Positions 39,701 to 51,791 of a DNA stretch of 64,000 bases are shown here, in pieces. The stretch is from Pithys albifrons albifrons (Eukaryota; Chordata; Aves; Passeriformes; Thamnophilidae), in the NCBI RefSeq assembly GCF_047495875.1, contig NC_092458.1:105836227-105900226 (forward strand), written 5' to 3'. The notes under the pieces are model-generated. The model saw only the letters and a program-made list of their open reading frames with translations. It made no database searches and was not told the origin of the DNA. A program made the position numbers and the translations under genes. Each line of letters starts with the position of its first letter. The first letter of the stretch is position 1.

Positions 39701-42700
39701 TACAAGGCTAAAACAAAATCCAGGTCCCTTTTGTTTGTATACAGGTGCCCAATTAGGAGAGATCCTACAGGGAAACAATTTTTTATTTGAACCATAAAAG
39801 ACATTGATACTCTTTAATCTGAAAAGTCGGCAAAATATTAGGGACTGCCTCTCATCAGGAGGAAAACTGCTAGTGGAGTCAGGAGTTCCTCTGATTCAGT
39901 GTACTTTCCTCAAAAAGTACTTAAACCCAGAGAGAAACAAGGAAAAGTAATGTTTAATCTCAGTTTCAAGTCTTTTTCAACCAGAACTCAATTCCAGAAA
40001 CTTTATTACTGTTGCAGCTTTACTTTCTGATAGCTTTGCTGCATTCCCGCAGACATGCCCAAACCCTTGAGAAGGAGACCTCTCCAGTTACTTCTGACTC
40101 TGCTCTGACTGGGAAATTGCCCCTGTTTGGGAGTGGGGAAGCAAAGGTTTGAATATTCTTCTATTGTCTCTGGTGCTCTGTGGCATTAAAGCTGCTACTG
40201 TTACTAGCCTGAAACAGTTAAGTACTTATTTTACTTTTGTGTTTGAAGTTCCCCTCATGTCTTGTCACTTCAAAACTTTGACATCCATTCTTTGAAATAA
40301 GTATTTCCTACTAGCATAATAAAATCTCAGATATTTCTCTGAATATTTTTTCATAAAAAGATAACTCAAGGTCAACAAGATGATATCAACAACAGAAGAA
40401 AACATAGTTTTTACAATGGAATATGCTACAGAGACCATCAGCAGTTGCATTCAAGGCTCTACAGAGGGTACATAAAATTTTAAATCACTGATTAGGCTGT
40501 TGATATAATCAGGAATATTTTCCTCTACCTTTTTCTTTCTTCTTAGAGCTGAAGATATAAAAGCTCAATTGGTAGGACACGCATTTCTAGGAGGTGTGGT
40601 GTTCCTCTAGTCTCTATGGACTTTTTCTACATCTCCAAGTAAAATCATTCATCATCCAATTTCTGAATGTGAGGAAGACTTTCTACTGCCTTCCACTATC
40701 TCTTTAGCATTTAGCAGTGCCCAGCTACAGCAGATTCTCAGAGTAAGAGTCTTGGCAACAGTCTCCTTCCTCATAAAAATCTCCCTTGAATTCTCACAGA
40801 AGATGCTCTTAATGGTACTTACCGTTTCCTTCACAGAAACAAAGCCTCAAAAGCAAAATTTTGCAGAAAAGATGTATTATATCTCCAATACCACACATAA
40901 AAGTTTTAGACCATAAGGAATTATTTGATTAAAACAAAGGAGATACCTCTGGTATAAGAAGGTACTCTCTGGCATTTGTGATACAGCAATTTCAAACTGC
41001 TTTTGAAACTGAGCATAAAAATTAATGGCTCAGGCAAGCATTGTAAATTCCTTATAACACTTCAATGATACTAAGGCTTGCACATGTACCAGTTATTTGC
41101 AAGCAGATGAATTAGCATCACTTTTCCAGTGAAAATCAATACTATTGGGTCTTTGTGGAATAGGTGACCTCTTTGTTGTAGAGCTTGAAAAGTATTTGCT
41201 AATAACATTGGGAAAAGATGGTGGCCTATGCCTTAGACAACTTGCTGTGACCCCAAAAGTGGTGGTCACAGTTTTGGCTTCATCATTAGGGGCATAGCCA
41301 TCCGGCACTGCAGAGGGATAATGGGAATGACATTGCAATTCTGGTGCCCTGAGGATAATCCTGTTGCTGCCACACCTTCCTGCTTTCCTTATGGGACTGA
41401 GGTAAGGTAGTAGCAAGATCAGACCTCGAGATTAATCCTTGGATGTGTATAAGTATCCAGATATACTCACCTTCATCCTTCCTAGAGGTACATTCCTGCT
41501 GGTCTAGAATTGCCAGGGAAGAGCAGAGTAAGGTGTAGGACAATTCCTCCTGATAACTCTGTCTAAGTATGTTTACGACCAGTAAGTGCAAACAGACACA
41601 CTCAGTTTATTTTTGCAGCCTTTGTGCAAATAAAAAATGTCATATTCCAGATACCTTTTATCCCCCTACTGAAATATGCAGAGCCTGCCTTGATTCACTC
41701 AGCAAAAGCAGAACATGGCCAAAGCAGACCTGAAACACTCAGGGGCAGATAATCATAACTCCTTAGGGCTGCAACTCAGCACCTCTTACCTTTCCAAACT
41801 TCCTGAAGTTCTTTCAGCACTATGCATTTGCTGTAAGATGGATATGGTTTCTATTTATAGCTGTCATAACTCCTGGAAAGATTTTCTTACATTTTCTCCT
41901 TGTAAGTCGACTTCTGATATTTTTGGGAGCTTTTCCACTGCCTTCAGAGGACAGTACTTTGCTCTCTATAAAGTCACTGCATGAAATTCAGTTAGTTGTG
42001 AAAGGCTCATACAGGATAGAATAAAAACTACTGCTGAGGGGAGACTTTTATTCACAGAGGAAGAGCTGGAATGACAATGCTCGAATATCTGCTGGGAATA
42101 GAATGGCAGTTTTCTATATTCCAAAAGCTTTCGAGCAATTTAACATCCTTGTTGTTCCAAAGTTATGGTTGAAAATTATACAGAAACAAATGAATATCCT
42201 TTGTTTTTTCCAGATAAATTCAGAATGAGCTTTTGTTGTTCAAAGTTGAGAATTCTTTGGGTTCTTCTATATTTTCATTAACATTTGTCCACAAAACCAG
42301 TGTGACTGATTAGTCTAGAGTATAACATCAATCCTTCATTGTGACTCAGGTAAAAGATGTGCTTAAAGATTTGAATCTTTTGTTTTTTGTATCCACTTAT
42401 TTCCTCATCAACCAAACCCCAAACTGCCATAAAGCTTGTTTATCTCACTACTGAATGCTCTAATGTAAGATACAATTGAACAATCATTTTGGTTATATCT
42501 TACTCACCAAATCTTAAAACAAGACAATACACTCTATAATCAATTTTTTTTTTCTTTTATTAAATTTTCATCTACTCAACAGATTGATAACATTTCTGAA
42601 ATTCAATGCAGTTAAAATGATGAAAAAGCTGGAGTTTATGAAAGACTAACAATAATAGCTACTTTCTTCTTTTATAGGTGCAGCAATAATATTCAGCCAA

Positions 42701-45700
42701 AATTGCTTGTATTTTAGTGTTCCAAGCAAGCTATTCAGGAGCAAAGCTCAGTCTTTTCTAAGGTAAAGTCTCCATTGGTTATGAGGGTAAATGGGTTCCT
42801 GCATAAAGGACAGCACTGTGGATACTCCATGACAAAGCCGTGCATAGGATGATCCTGCCTGCACTCAAGATTTCAGGAGTCACACCGCCTCACCAAAGGC
42901 ATCATTGCTGCCACAAGCCAAATTAAACAGAAAGAAACTTACTACAAAGCACTACTTAAAAAAAAAGGATATGGGTAGGTGATACTTTTTTCCACTCCAA
43001 CCTGGCTTTCCACTTGTTTCCAAGTATTGCAGGCCAAACACAATAGCTGTATTCAGGGGATGGAGGCTCCTGCTCTCTTTCTTTCTGTCCAGGTTATGTT
43101 CTGGCTTGTCAAAGAACTCCACATGGAAGCTTATTTTTCACACTAGAAATAGTTGACATCTCCTCCATACTTGAGTTTCAGAGATCTTATAAGACACTAC
43201 ATAAGGGTTATTTTGTTTTCATTTTCTCACTCCATGTCATCAAAGGGATTAGCAAATGATCCCTTTTTCTTTCTTGGCTCAGGCAACAAGACAAAAAAGG
43301 CAAATATTTGACACCTGGAGGTGGCTGGTGCTTAAATACAATTGATTTCAACAGTACTATGATAGAGCAGCTGAAAAGCAAGGAGCAAATCCAAACTCTG
43401 AAGACATAATGCACTGATATGGGAAAAAATATTCAAAGATTTCTGTTGACTCCCTACTGGACTGTCTGACTAAAAAAGGATTTATTAATCCTAAAAACTC
43501 CTGAAAAAGATACCAGGGAAAAAAAAGCACCAATATTTTCTAGTAATTGCCAAAAGTTAACACCAGAATAATCCATTCCTCACTCAATCCCTAAACATTT
43601 TGTTGCACCAGGCATGGATAAAGACTAAGCAATATGAGGATCTCCTGGCTGAGTCAGGATTTGCTGAATCTTTACTACCCTTGGAGAGCATGCCACATGC
43701 ATTACCTTTGTGCCAGGCCAAGTTAGCTGTCCACACAACCAACTACATTTCACAGTCAAATTTCTTCCAGACACTCTTACATTTTCCGTCCTCTGAATTT
43801 CATGCCATATGCCAGATGAATTTTTATAATGTGCCTTGATCAAACACTTGTGGATATGGATGCAGGTATCTTGCTGTAGGTAATCTCCCTTTTATCTACC
43901 ACACAAACCCTGATACATTTCTTCCTGGATCTGATTACTTTATCCTTTTTCCTCCAATTTTATGCATATATTCATAGCTTTATATGCTTCTCCAAGTGAG
44001 TGAACATGGAGCTTTATGTCGTTAGGTGCCATATGTTACATGAGGGGTTTTCATGTGGCTCTTGAGTATCTGAATCAGTATTTCCCCCATCTTTTCACCT
44101 TATAAGTGCAGACCAACAGGTTTGGTTCTTGCATGCTTAAATCACATTCTGAAACCACTTATTCACTTTACCTGTGAACACATTTTCAGGTTACTCACTT
44201 TCACAACATAATTATCACATTCCCAATGTCTTATAATTCAGTTGATACAGTACTTGAAGCTCCATACAGGGAGCTGTACTTTGCCATTTGTCACTGATTT
44301 TTTTGGCTTGGGTACTTCACCCAGGAGAGTGACTCATGTGACAGTACCATGTACAAACCAAAATGGAAATATCCAAGGGATATCCTGGCTCTTCCATTAC
44401 AAAAATTATCTGGAAATTTACCCTTGATCAGTAAAATGTCACTGGGCACAGTCTTAAACTGCTACCCTCAGTTCTTCTGCTAATTATAGATCAGCATTTA
44501 GGACTGTTATTGACATAGATAAATCCTCCCAGGAACAGACTTTGGTGGTTCCTTTAGCAAGTCAGCCCTAACGAACACAGCAGAATTTGATCTTTTGTAA
44601 TTTTATTAGAAAAAGAGCAATCTGGTTTGTAAGTCAAGATCTGTTCTTTATAAACTTTAGGCTGTTTGTCACTCTTGGTGTTACTGCCGTGGATTTAGCT
44701 ATTTTTCTCTCAATATTTGTTCTATTTCTTTAACAAGCAACACAATTATAGTTCTAGGCTTTGATCCTGAAATGAGCTCTGTAGGAGCTTTACAAGGGTC
44801 AAAATTCAGTTAATTTGATGCCTTAGTGTATTTCCATCAGTCTACTTTCCCCTGAACTCTTCAGTCAGTGTTTTCTTTCTTGGTCTTCTTGGTTTTGTGT
44901 CTCTGTATCTTCCTGAAAGGTCACCTCTAGATCTACCCCTTCAGTGTAGCTTTTCTTCTGTGTCACCCCTGGGTATGTGACCCCTCGTTTGCAAAGCTGC
45001 TTTCTCCATACATTCCTTTTCCCAAAAGTCCTGAGCAGCAGGAGTCACGGTTTTATGAAGGACCAAGCTGTAGGTGGGTCGGTGTTACTGAGACCTCCTT
45101 GGCTTAGGAAATTGGGCTGAAATTCCACACAGAACACTTCACACAGGCTCCCACACACTTTTCTACTCTTTCCATTCTGGCAGAAACCAGCAAGTGAGAG
45201 ATATGAAAAGGGAGGAAAAGAATAAGAAAAAAAGGTTTTAGACATTATAAATGTTTGCATTTGGCTTAAGAAAGGGGTAAGGGGTCAGCTTGGCTCTTGT
45301 TTTGTCTGATATGATTTATATGTCACTGTTGACAACAACAGAGGCCAGCTCCACATTATGGATTAACAGCTTGGCAGTGAAGGACAGAGCCATTTATTTA
45401 CTTTTCATTACAGAGTTCATGGGTTTTGGACTCTCATATAGGACATGCTGGGAGATTTCTCTGTATTTTCCTAACATTTACTCCTAAGCAGACCTTGGAT
45501 GAGAGGGCAGGCTTTGATTTGTGGACATTTGATATTCCATTGTGTATTAGATATTGTATTACTTGGCATTTGGAACATCTGAGTTACAGCAGAGAGACAA
45601 AATAATAATAAAATGTAGAAAACATTTTATGATATTAGAATTATATTTAAACAATAAAAGAATAGAAATATTTTGTCTTTTCTGGATGTCAGAGCTTTTC

Positions 45701-46220
45701 TGAAAAAAACCCCAACCAACTCAAGCTATTCAACCATAACCTTACACGTCAAGTCTTCAACTCAGGCAATTTTTTATGGCTGAATCACGTGAAAATATAA
45801 AACAGTTCATAAAGGTGGATCCTTACTAACAGCTGCTTTATAAGGTTCACTAAAATGTCGAGTTTTAAAAACAGAAATTTGCCTTTTCATGTGATATTTC
45901 GACCTTTCAGTTTCTCGGAATTGCTTCATCATGATTTTTTTCCCTTTTCCAGCAAATGCCTCAGGAATTTAGTAGTTTGCTGGGTAATCTGGGACAGGTC
46001 ATGTACTCCATAATCACTTAGACAATGTCAGAGGCAGTAACAGCATTCTGGATTGATGTCAAGACAACAAATTCCATAATGACAGTGTCTTCTTTCATGC
46101 ATTTACACAAAGAGAAAGACCCTCTGTAACTTTTACTTTCATATTAAAAAGATTTGTTTTATACATTTCCTTCCAATTCAGAAGAGATCGGAGTTTGGGT
46201 TTGGGGAAAGCAGGATTGAT

Positions 46221-46221
<1 letters not shown>
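27705..46221. other. Unique AT-rich DNA, no known gene
   Basis: This is the longest stretch without recognised mobile elements. It holds a block open on both strands (29437-29990), a homeodomain-motif-rich block (31581-31640), an E-box/TAAT block (39605-39740) and a - strand 107-codon frame (41093-41416). None can be assigned to a known gene. The many other 60-100 codon frames look like chance. Confidence 0.5.

Positions 46222-46284
<63 letters not shown>
46222..46284. repeat. (TATC)n tetranucleotide microsatellite
   Basis: Almost sixteen perfect TATC units (63 bases) with no interruption, which predicts a highly length-variable locus. It lies in unique AT-rich DNA. Confidence 0.97.
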
Positions 46285-47194
46285 TAAATTTTAGAAAATA
46301 TACTTGGTTATGAATGTTTGCAAATGACATTTTTGGGTTTCTAGGAGATATCTCAGCAGAGGAAAGGACTATAAATCACACACACTCTTCTGCAATCCAA
46401 GAAGAAACTGTAAGACCACCAAAGCCTGGCAAAAGAAAGTGAAATAAAAATCGCTGTTGCCTTTTTCCTGCAACTGCCCTTACTCAGAATATTAAAGAAG
46501 AAATCTGACAGATGAAAATATTTAGATTGGAGCTAAAAGAGAAGATGTAGTATTATCAAAATGGATTCTACTCTACTTTTTAGTCTCCAGTACCTCCTTT
46601 CAAAAATCACAAAGAAGAGTTATTCTAATGGAAAACATTTTATTTGCATTTATATGGAAGAGTGGAAACTCAAGTTAATAAGCAAAAATTACTTTATATT
46701 TAACATTTTAGCATTGGGATTTGAAGTGTCCAGACGTGAAGAAATATCAGATATTTCAAACTGAAGTTATTATTCAGAGGAAAGGAGAGATTGAAATACA
46801 AACAGATTTGCTGTATTCTCTAAAATACCTCAAAAGACAAAAACAATATTGAGGAGTATCTCATGGCCAAATAATATAAAAAGTAAACAATAGTAGGAAG
46901 TAATTTTTATTAAATTAGAGGCTGCTAAATTTCTTGTTCAGACAGATTAAAAAATATAATTTAATTATTGATGATTTATATGTAGCCAGGAAAAAAAAAG
47001 TAATTTTGGATATTAATCTCATAAAATCTGAAACATAGCCTTACTTTTAGTCAATATCTTAATGGGAGAAGATATAGTACGAGATTAACTGACATGGTTA
47101 GCAACTACAGCAATCTGATTTTATTCTAAATAAGAATCATGCTTAAAGGTTGTGTTTAAGTAAAATCAAAGAAGATGGAGAGGGTCTCTACACA
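46285..47194. other. Unique AT-rich DNA between microsatellite and CR1 pair
   Basis: Nothing was recognised here. A 67-codon frame (46561-46764) has no familiar features. Confidence 0.5.
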
Positions 47195-47460
47195 AGATGC
47201 CACATGGAGAAGATAAGCAGTAGCAGGTATAAGTTTCACTGGGAGAGGTTTCATCTTGAAATAGGAAAGAAATGGTAAGAACAATCACTCCCTGGAACAA
47301 CCTCCCCAGAGATGTGTCAGAGTCTCCATCACTTGAAGTTTTCAAGATGTGCCTGGACAGGGTCATAGTCTTATGTAGCTCCCTTTCCCATGAAAGGTTG
47401 GACCAGAGGAGCTTTTCAAGGTCCTTCTACCCTGGACACTTCTATGATTGTATGATCCCC
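47195..47460 (+). mobile_element. CR1 LINE 3' end (first of a tandem pair)
   Basis: Blocks in order: aggtttcatcttgaaatagg, ctggaacaacctccccagag, gagtctccatcacttgaagt, tttcaagatgtgcctggaca, ccatgaaaggttggaccaga and acttctatgattgtatgat. The terminal ATGATTGTATGAT marks the natural 3' end. The type with GGAACAACCTCCCCAG differs from the copies at 1 and 7440 kb-scale positions in this window, so it belongs to another CR1 subfamily. Confidence 0.92.
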
Positions 47461-47637
47461 CGAAAAACTCTGCCCCATCCCTGGCAGTGTTCAAGGCCAG
47501 GTTGTATGGAGCTCTGAGCAACCTGGTCTAGTGGAAGTTGTCCCCACCCAGAGCAGGGAAGTTGGAACAAGATGATCTTTAAAATCTTTTAAAATCCAAT
47601 CAATTCCATGATTCCGTGATTTTATAATTCTGTGATC
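47461..47637 (+). mobile_element. CR1 LINE 3' end (second of a tandem pair)
   Basis: A shorter CR1 tail follows directly: ccccatccctggcagtgttc, aaggccaggttgtatggagc, tgagcaacctggtctagtgg, agatgatctttaaaatc, ending in tccatgattccgtgat and attctgtgat. Its start abuts the natural end of the previous copy. It belongs to the CAACCTGGTCTAGTGG type. Confidence 0.92.
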
Positions 47638-49187
47638 TATGCTGCTGTAATGTGGATGTTTGAGAGTGAGGCAAACACCATTGCCTATTCCTTTTCAAGG
47701 TGATGAATGAGAAAGTATGCAGTATTTCAAAATGGGAAATGTTGAGGAACACAAATGAGGGGACTCAGTTCTATTTTTCAGTTTTTTACCATTTACAGAA
47801 TGTACCATTGTTCTTCAAGTAACCTTATTTGAAAACATTTGAAAGAAAAAATTCTAGTAGATGATGTTTCCAAAGGTCCTGTCCTCACTCATGTGTGGCA
47901 TTAGAAAGCATCAATCATACTGAAGGCTTCATCTCCCAGAACGGTACTTGCCATTCTTAGGCTGTCACAGACATTTCCTTTCTAGCAGAATTCATCTGCA
48001 ACAGGGCCAGTATCTAAGAGGTTTATTAATAAAAGATTATACTGCCACTGTTTTCTATTTGGTTTCATATAAATAATTTAGACACAAAGGAATTCCCTGG
48101 TCTTTTATACAGACTTGGGAAAAAAAAATATAGTGCAGTGTCAAAGAGGGTTCCAGCAAATCAATCTGTTTTTACATTCTCTTACTAAAGATACAAGATG
48201 AGTTACAGAAACAGAGTGAAAAAGACTGCCAGAACAATCAAATATGAGATACAAAATAAAAAAAATATAGGAGATGACACAGACACAACACAGAACAAGG
48301 AAACGAAGAAAGGGTTGTATTGGTACTAATGTTGGTCAGAAGGTAACAGTATTTTATGAAACATTTTAAAATATTTTTTTCATATTACACATTGAAATAA
48401 AATTAAATTTCTTTCATGGGGAGAATGCCCCAAAATAATAACACGGAAATAATTCAGCAGCTTGGCTGACTAGGGCTCTCACCTGAGACTGGAAAACTTC
48501 TCCTTAATGATAATCCAGAGCAGTGTCCTGTATGAGTCTGTGAACTATCACAGGGGTGGTTTGATCAGTCAGATGTTCTACTGCAGATTACTCTTCCTCT
48601 TGGTTCTGAACTTGAAAAGTTTTCTGATTAATGAAATTCATCAAATCTGTTTTGCAAAATGGTCCAGAACCAAATCCCATTGATACAATATTATCAATTG
48701 TAAATGAGTTGCTGTGATTTGCACTAATAAGGAATAGTCAGAGAGAGAAACCTCATAGATTACAGGTGACAACTGGCTATTTCCCATCTTTGGTCATCTT
48801 CTTTCTGTCATTTTAGAGATCATCTAAATTAAAACCTTCAAGCAACCTAATTTCCCATTTCTTAACTTTTCTCTCTCTCATTGCTTCTCAGCCTAAAGAA
48901 ACACTATCCAAAACTGCAGGGCTGATCTACAGCTTTGTCTTTTAAAATATGTTTCTGAAGATCTAAGTCTCCAACACATTCTGTCCTACTCTCATAAAAA
49001 ACCCCACCATTTATATCAGTGCTCTCAGGTCACACACCTTCAAGTAACTGCAATGGTGTGTCACAGTTACTCTGGCACAGTCACATCTGATTAAGTTACA
49101 AATTCAATTCACCATGAAGGGCATGCCTCATGATTGTAATTAGATGAGAATTTGCAAAGGCAGCCAGTAGAAGTTATATTCAAAGAT
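47638..49187. other. Unique AT-rich DNA, no gene seen
   Basis: No exon, RNA gene or repeat family was recognised in this stretch. Confidence 0.5.
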
Positions 49188-49325
49188 ATTCACAGTATAT
49201 TCTGAGTTGGAAGGGACTCACAAAGTTCATAGAGTCCAGCTCTTAAGTGAATGACCCATATGGAGAATGAATCCATGACACTGGCATTATTAGCACCATG
49301 CTCTAACCAACTGAGCCAATTCATT
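49188..49325 (-). mobile_element. tRNA-Ile-derived SINE with CR1-like tail (TguSINE1-like)
   Basis: Read on the - strand, the head (49325 to 49252) follows tRNA-Ile(AAT). The A box TGGCTCAGTTGG is at 49318-49307, then GTTAGAGCATGGTGC, an anticodon loop CTAATAA (anticodon AAT at 49291-49289), a decayed B box GGATTCATTCTC at 49274-49263, and the acceptor side CATATGGGTCA. The tail (49251 to 49188) is not tRNA. It ends GAGTCCCTTCCAACTCAGAA and TATACTGTGAAT, which is a CR1 3' terminus, so CR1 machinery would have mobilised it. Mismatches in the B box and stems show it is not a working tRNA gene. The architecture is that of zebra finch TguSINE1 as I recall it. Confidence 0.88.
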
Positions 49326-51534
49326 CCCCCCATCTACTACAGTAGGAATAAAGCCAGAGCCAGTTACATCAGAATCAGTCAAGGGGACTCAAGGTCATAT
49401 TCCAAGAAAGTAACAGACAACATTTTCTTGAGCAAGTCCTGTATCCACAGAAATGTTCATAACTTTATACAATCACACTAACTGATGATTGACTTCATTC
49501 CACTACTGAGGGAGATGGATTAAAAACCCAGCAGGGACAAAAGTAAGCCTCCATACCACTCAAAACAGGTGTTTTGTGATCTATTTAGACTCAAACAGTT
49601 GTAACTTTCATTTATTCTCTGGTTACCATTAGAGAGGAATAGCAACACAAATAAACAAATCAAGTTTTTAACTTGCTATGCTCTTTAAAACTGTCATATG
49701 AAAACTGATTACTGTATTATCACAAATGTATGTTTGAACCAAAAAACAAACAAACAAACAACTACCAAATACAAAGCCAATCCTCTATTGCTGACACAAG
49801 CATTCTAACAAGAAGTCTAGTAACTTACTGCATTTATAATTCCTCTCATATGGAAAGAGAAAAAAAATATATTCCTATGTAAGAAAAACAACTCCTCTTA
49901 ATTATCTTTTAATCCTGCCTTTTTGTTGTGGGGCTCTCTCCTTTACATAACCATTTACCAACCACTTCCATTGTGTTTCATGTCATGCCAGCTCTACTAG
50001 TCAACATCACATTTATATTTCTTTTATTTTAGGGTGATAACAAAGCATGAAGTTAGTAATGTGATGGAAATATCTTAAAGAAACATAGCCTGACTTCACT
50101 AATTTTTGGTAAGACTAAGTATTCCCAAAATACTGTTATTCTGTAATTAAAAAAGAAAAGGCATGAATGCTAAGTGCTTTTATAAATTCATTAAAAAGTG
50201 CTGATCATCCTATAAATCAGAACCTTTTGAATACTTTATTCCAACATCCACAGTTTGAGTACTTTTACTCCTGTTATAAAAACAAATACAACTTTCAGTT
50301 CAGCTCTACCAAAGCATAATTGATTCCTGTTCACGGGTTTCCTGAGTCATAAGTGCCAAAGGACTTAATAAAACATAAAAATTCATCATGATATTAAAAA
50401 TGCAATATTAATTTTCCATTATTTTATTTAAAATATGGAATGTATGGAAGTATTGCTGTCAATTTTAATAAGAACCCAAAGGATCAAGATATTGAACACT
50501 GGTAAGGCAGCTTAAAAGGAGGGTTGTGGCTCACTGATTCAGTACAAACTGGATCAATCAACATCTGTTTGCTAAATAATGTCACCGAAATAATGGATAG
50601 TTTGAGAAGGTGCTATACACCATTTCTGATTACAAATGTTCTAAAAGACATTAAAAGTTTCTAAAAGGCAGTAGTTTTTTTATAGGAAATGTAATGTGCC
50701 AAGAGCACCTTGTCTGTCACTTTGTAATCTAGCTGGATGACAACTCCTTTGCTATCTTCTAGTCTCACCTGTAGATTTTTTCCTCTGTCTCTCCTACCTG
50801 TCTGCCTTTGGGTTCACTTCTCCATTAGGGAATTATAATTCAAATAAGAATATATATGAAGTCACTTCTAGGGGGAAAAAAAAGAGTTACCAAGATCTTT
50901 ATAATGTCTTAGTCACTATGGAAAAGCCAGAATGCAAAGCCAGACAATGCCTCAGGCTTATGGCAAAGGGCAACATAATTTATAGTCTGAGGGAGTGTTG
51001 GCAAGTATAGATGTGTGTTATTGAAACTAAAGGGCAGAGGCATTCCTAGGATCCCAAAGGCTGCAGTTAGAACAGAAATTTCCTCCATACTAAAGAAGAA
51101 CTTATAAGTTACTTTACAGTCTGAGATCTTGGATGAGCTTTTCGAGAGCAAGATGCCATTTTTAACAAATACAGCAGGTCAGGTGTTTATGCCAGGTTGA
51201 GTTTATGGTGGAACTAGAAATTGCAGTGGCCTTTGTAGTTAAAGAGCACCTTCCTCTTTTCATGAAAAAGTGGTGACATAAACTGCCTAGGCAGCCTGTT
51301 CTTACAGTCCTCAGGAGCAGGAGCATTGGAAATTGGATCAATGATTTAGGGCTGGACATTTACCTCTCACTTTTACTAGTACATCTGAAATAAAGTTCAA
51401 GACTATACTTCCTTGTCAGCTAAATAAGAGGGCTGAAACATTTTTTCTGTGGCTACAACACCACATCAATGGTCAAATGGAGAACTAAATAATTATTTCA
51501 TATAAAAAATATATCTACAAAAGACAACTCAGTG
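49326..51534. other. Unique AT-rich DNA, no gene seen
   Basis: Only a short (CAAA)n tract (about 49747-49761) stands out. No exon or repeat family was recognised. Confidence 0.5.
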
Positions 51535-51791
51535 GAATCATAGAATCATTAGGATTGGAAAACATTCCCTTCTGCAATTTGAGGTCATTTCCTCTTGTTC
51601 TGCCACTTGTTACTTAGGAGAAGGGACCAAGCCCCAGCTGGCTACACCCTCCTTTCAGGTAGTTGTGGAGGATGATAAAGTCGCCCATGAACTTCCTTTT
51701 CTTCAGGCTAAACCATCCCAGTTCCCTCAGCCACTCCTCATGAGACATGTTCCAGACCCTTCATGAACTTTATAGCTCTTTTTTGGACATG
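51535..51791 (-). mobile_element. CR1 LINE 3' end, antisense, with internal deletion
   Basis: The + strand shows the antisense CR1 order: gaatcatagaatcattagga (the 3' terminus), then tctgcaatttgaggtcattt, ttgttacttaggagaaggga, cctcctttcaggtagttgtg, aggctaaaccatcccagttc, cctcagccactcctcatgag and ttttggacatg. The usual block between the terminal repeats and TTTGAGGTCATTTCC appears shortened, so part of the 3' UTR is missing. It is the only clear - strand CR1 in the window. Confidence 0.93.

Noticed and set aside
47272..47517. 81-codon + strand frame as a gene
   Set aside because: It is a translation of two CR1 3' UTR tails.
49252..49325. A functional tRNA-Ile gene on the - strand
   Set aside because: The A box and anticodon loop fit, but the B box and stem pairing are decayed and a CR1-type tail follows directly, so it is a SINE head.
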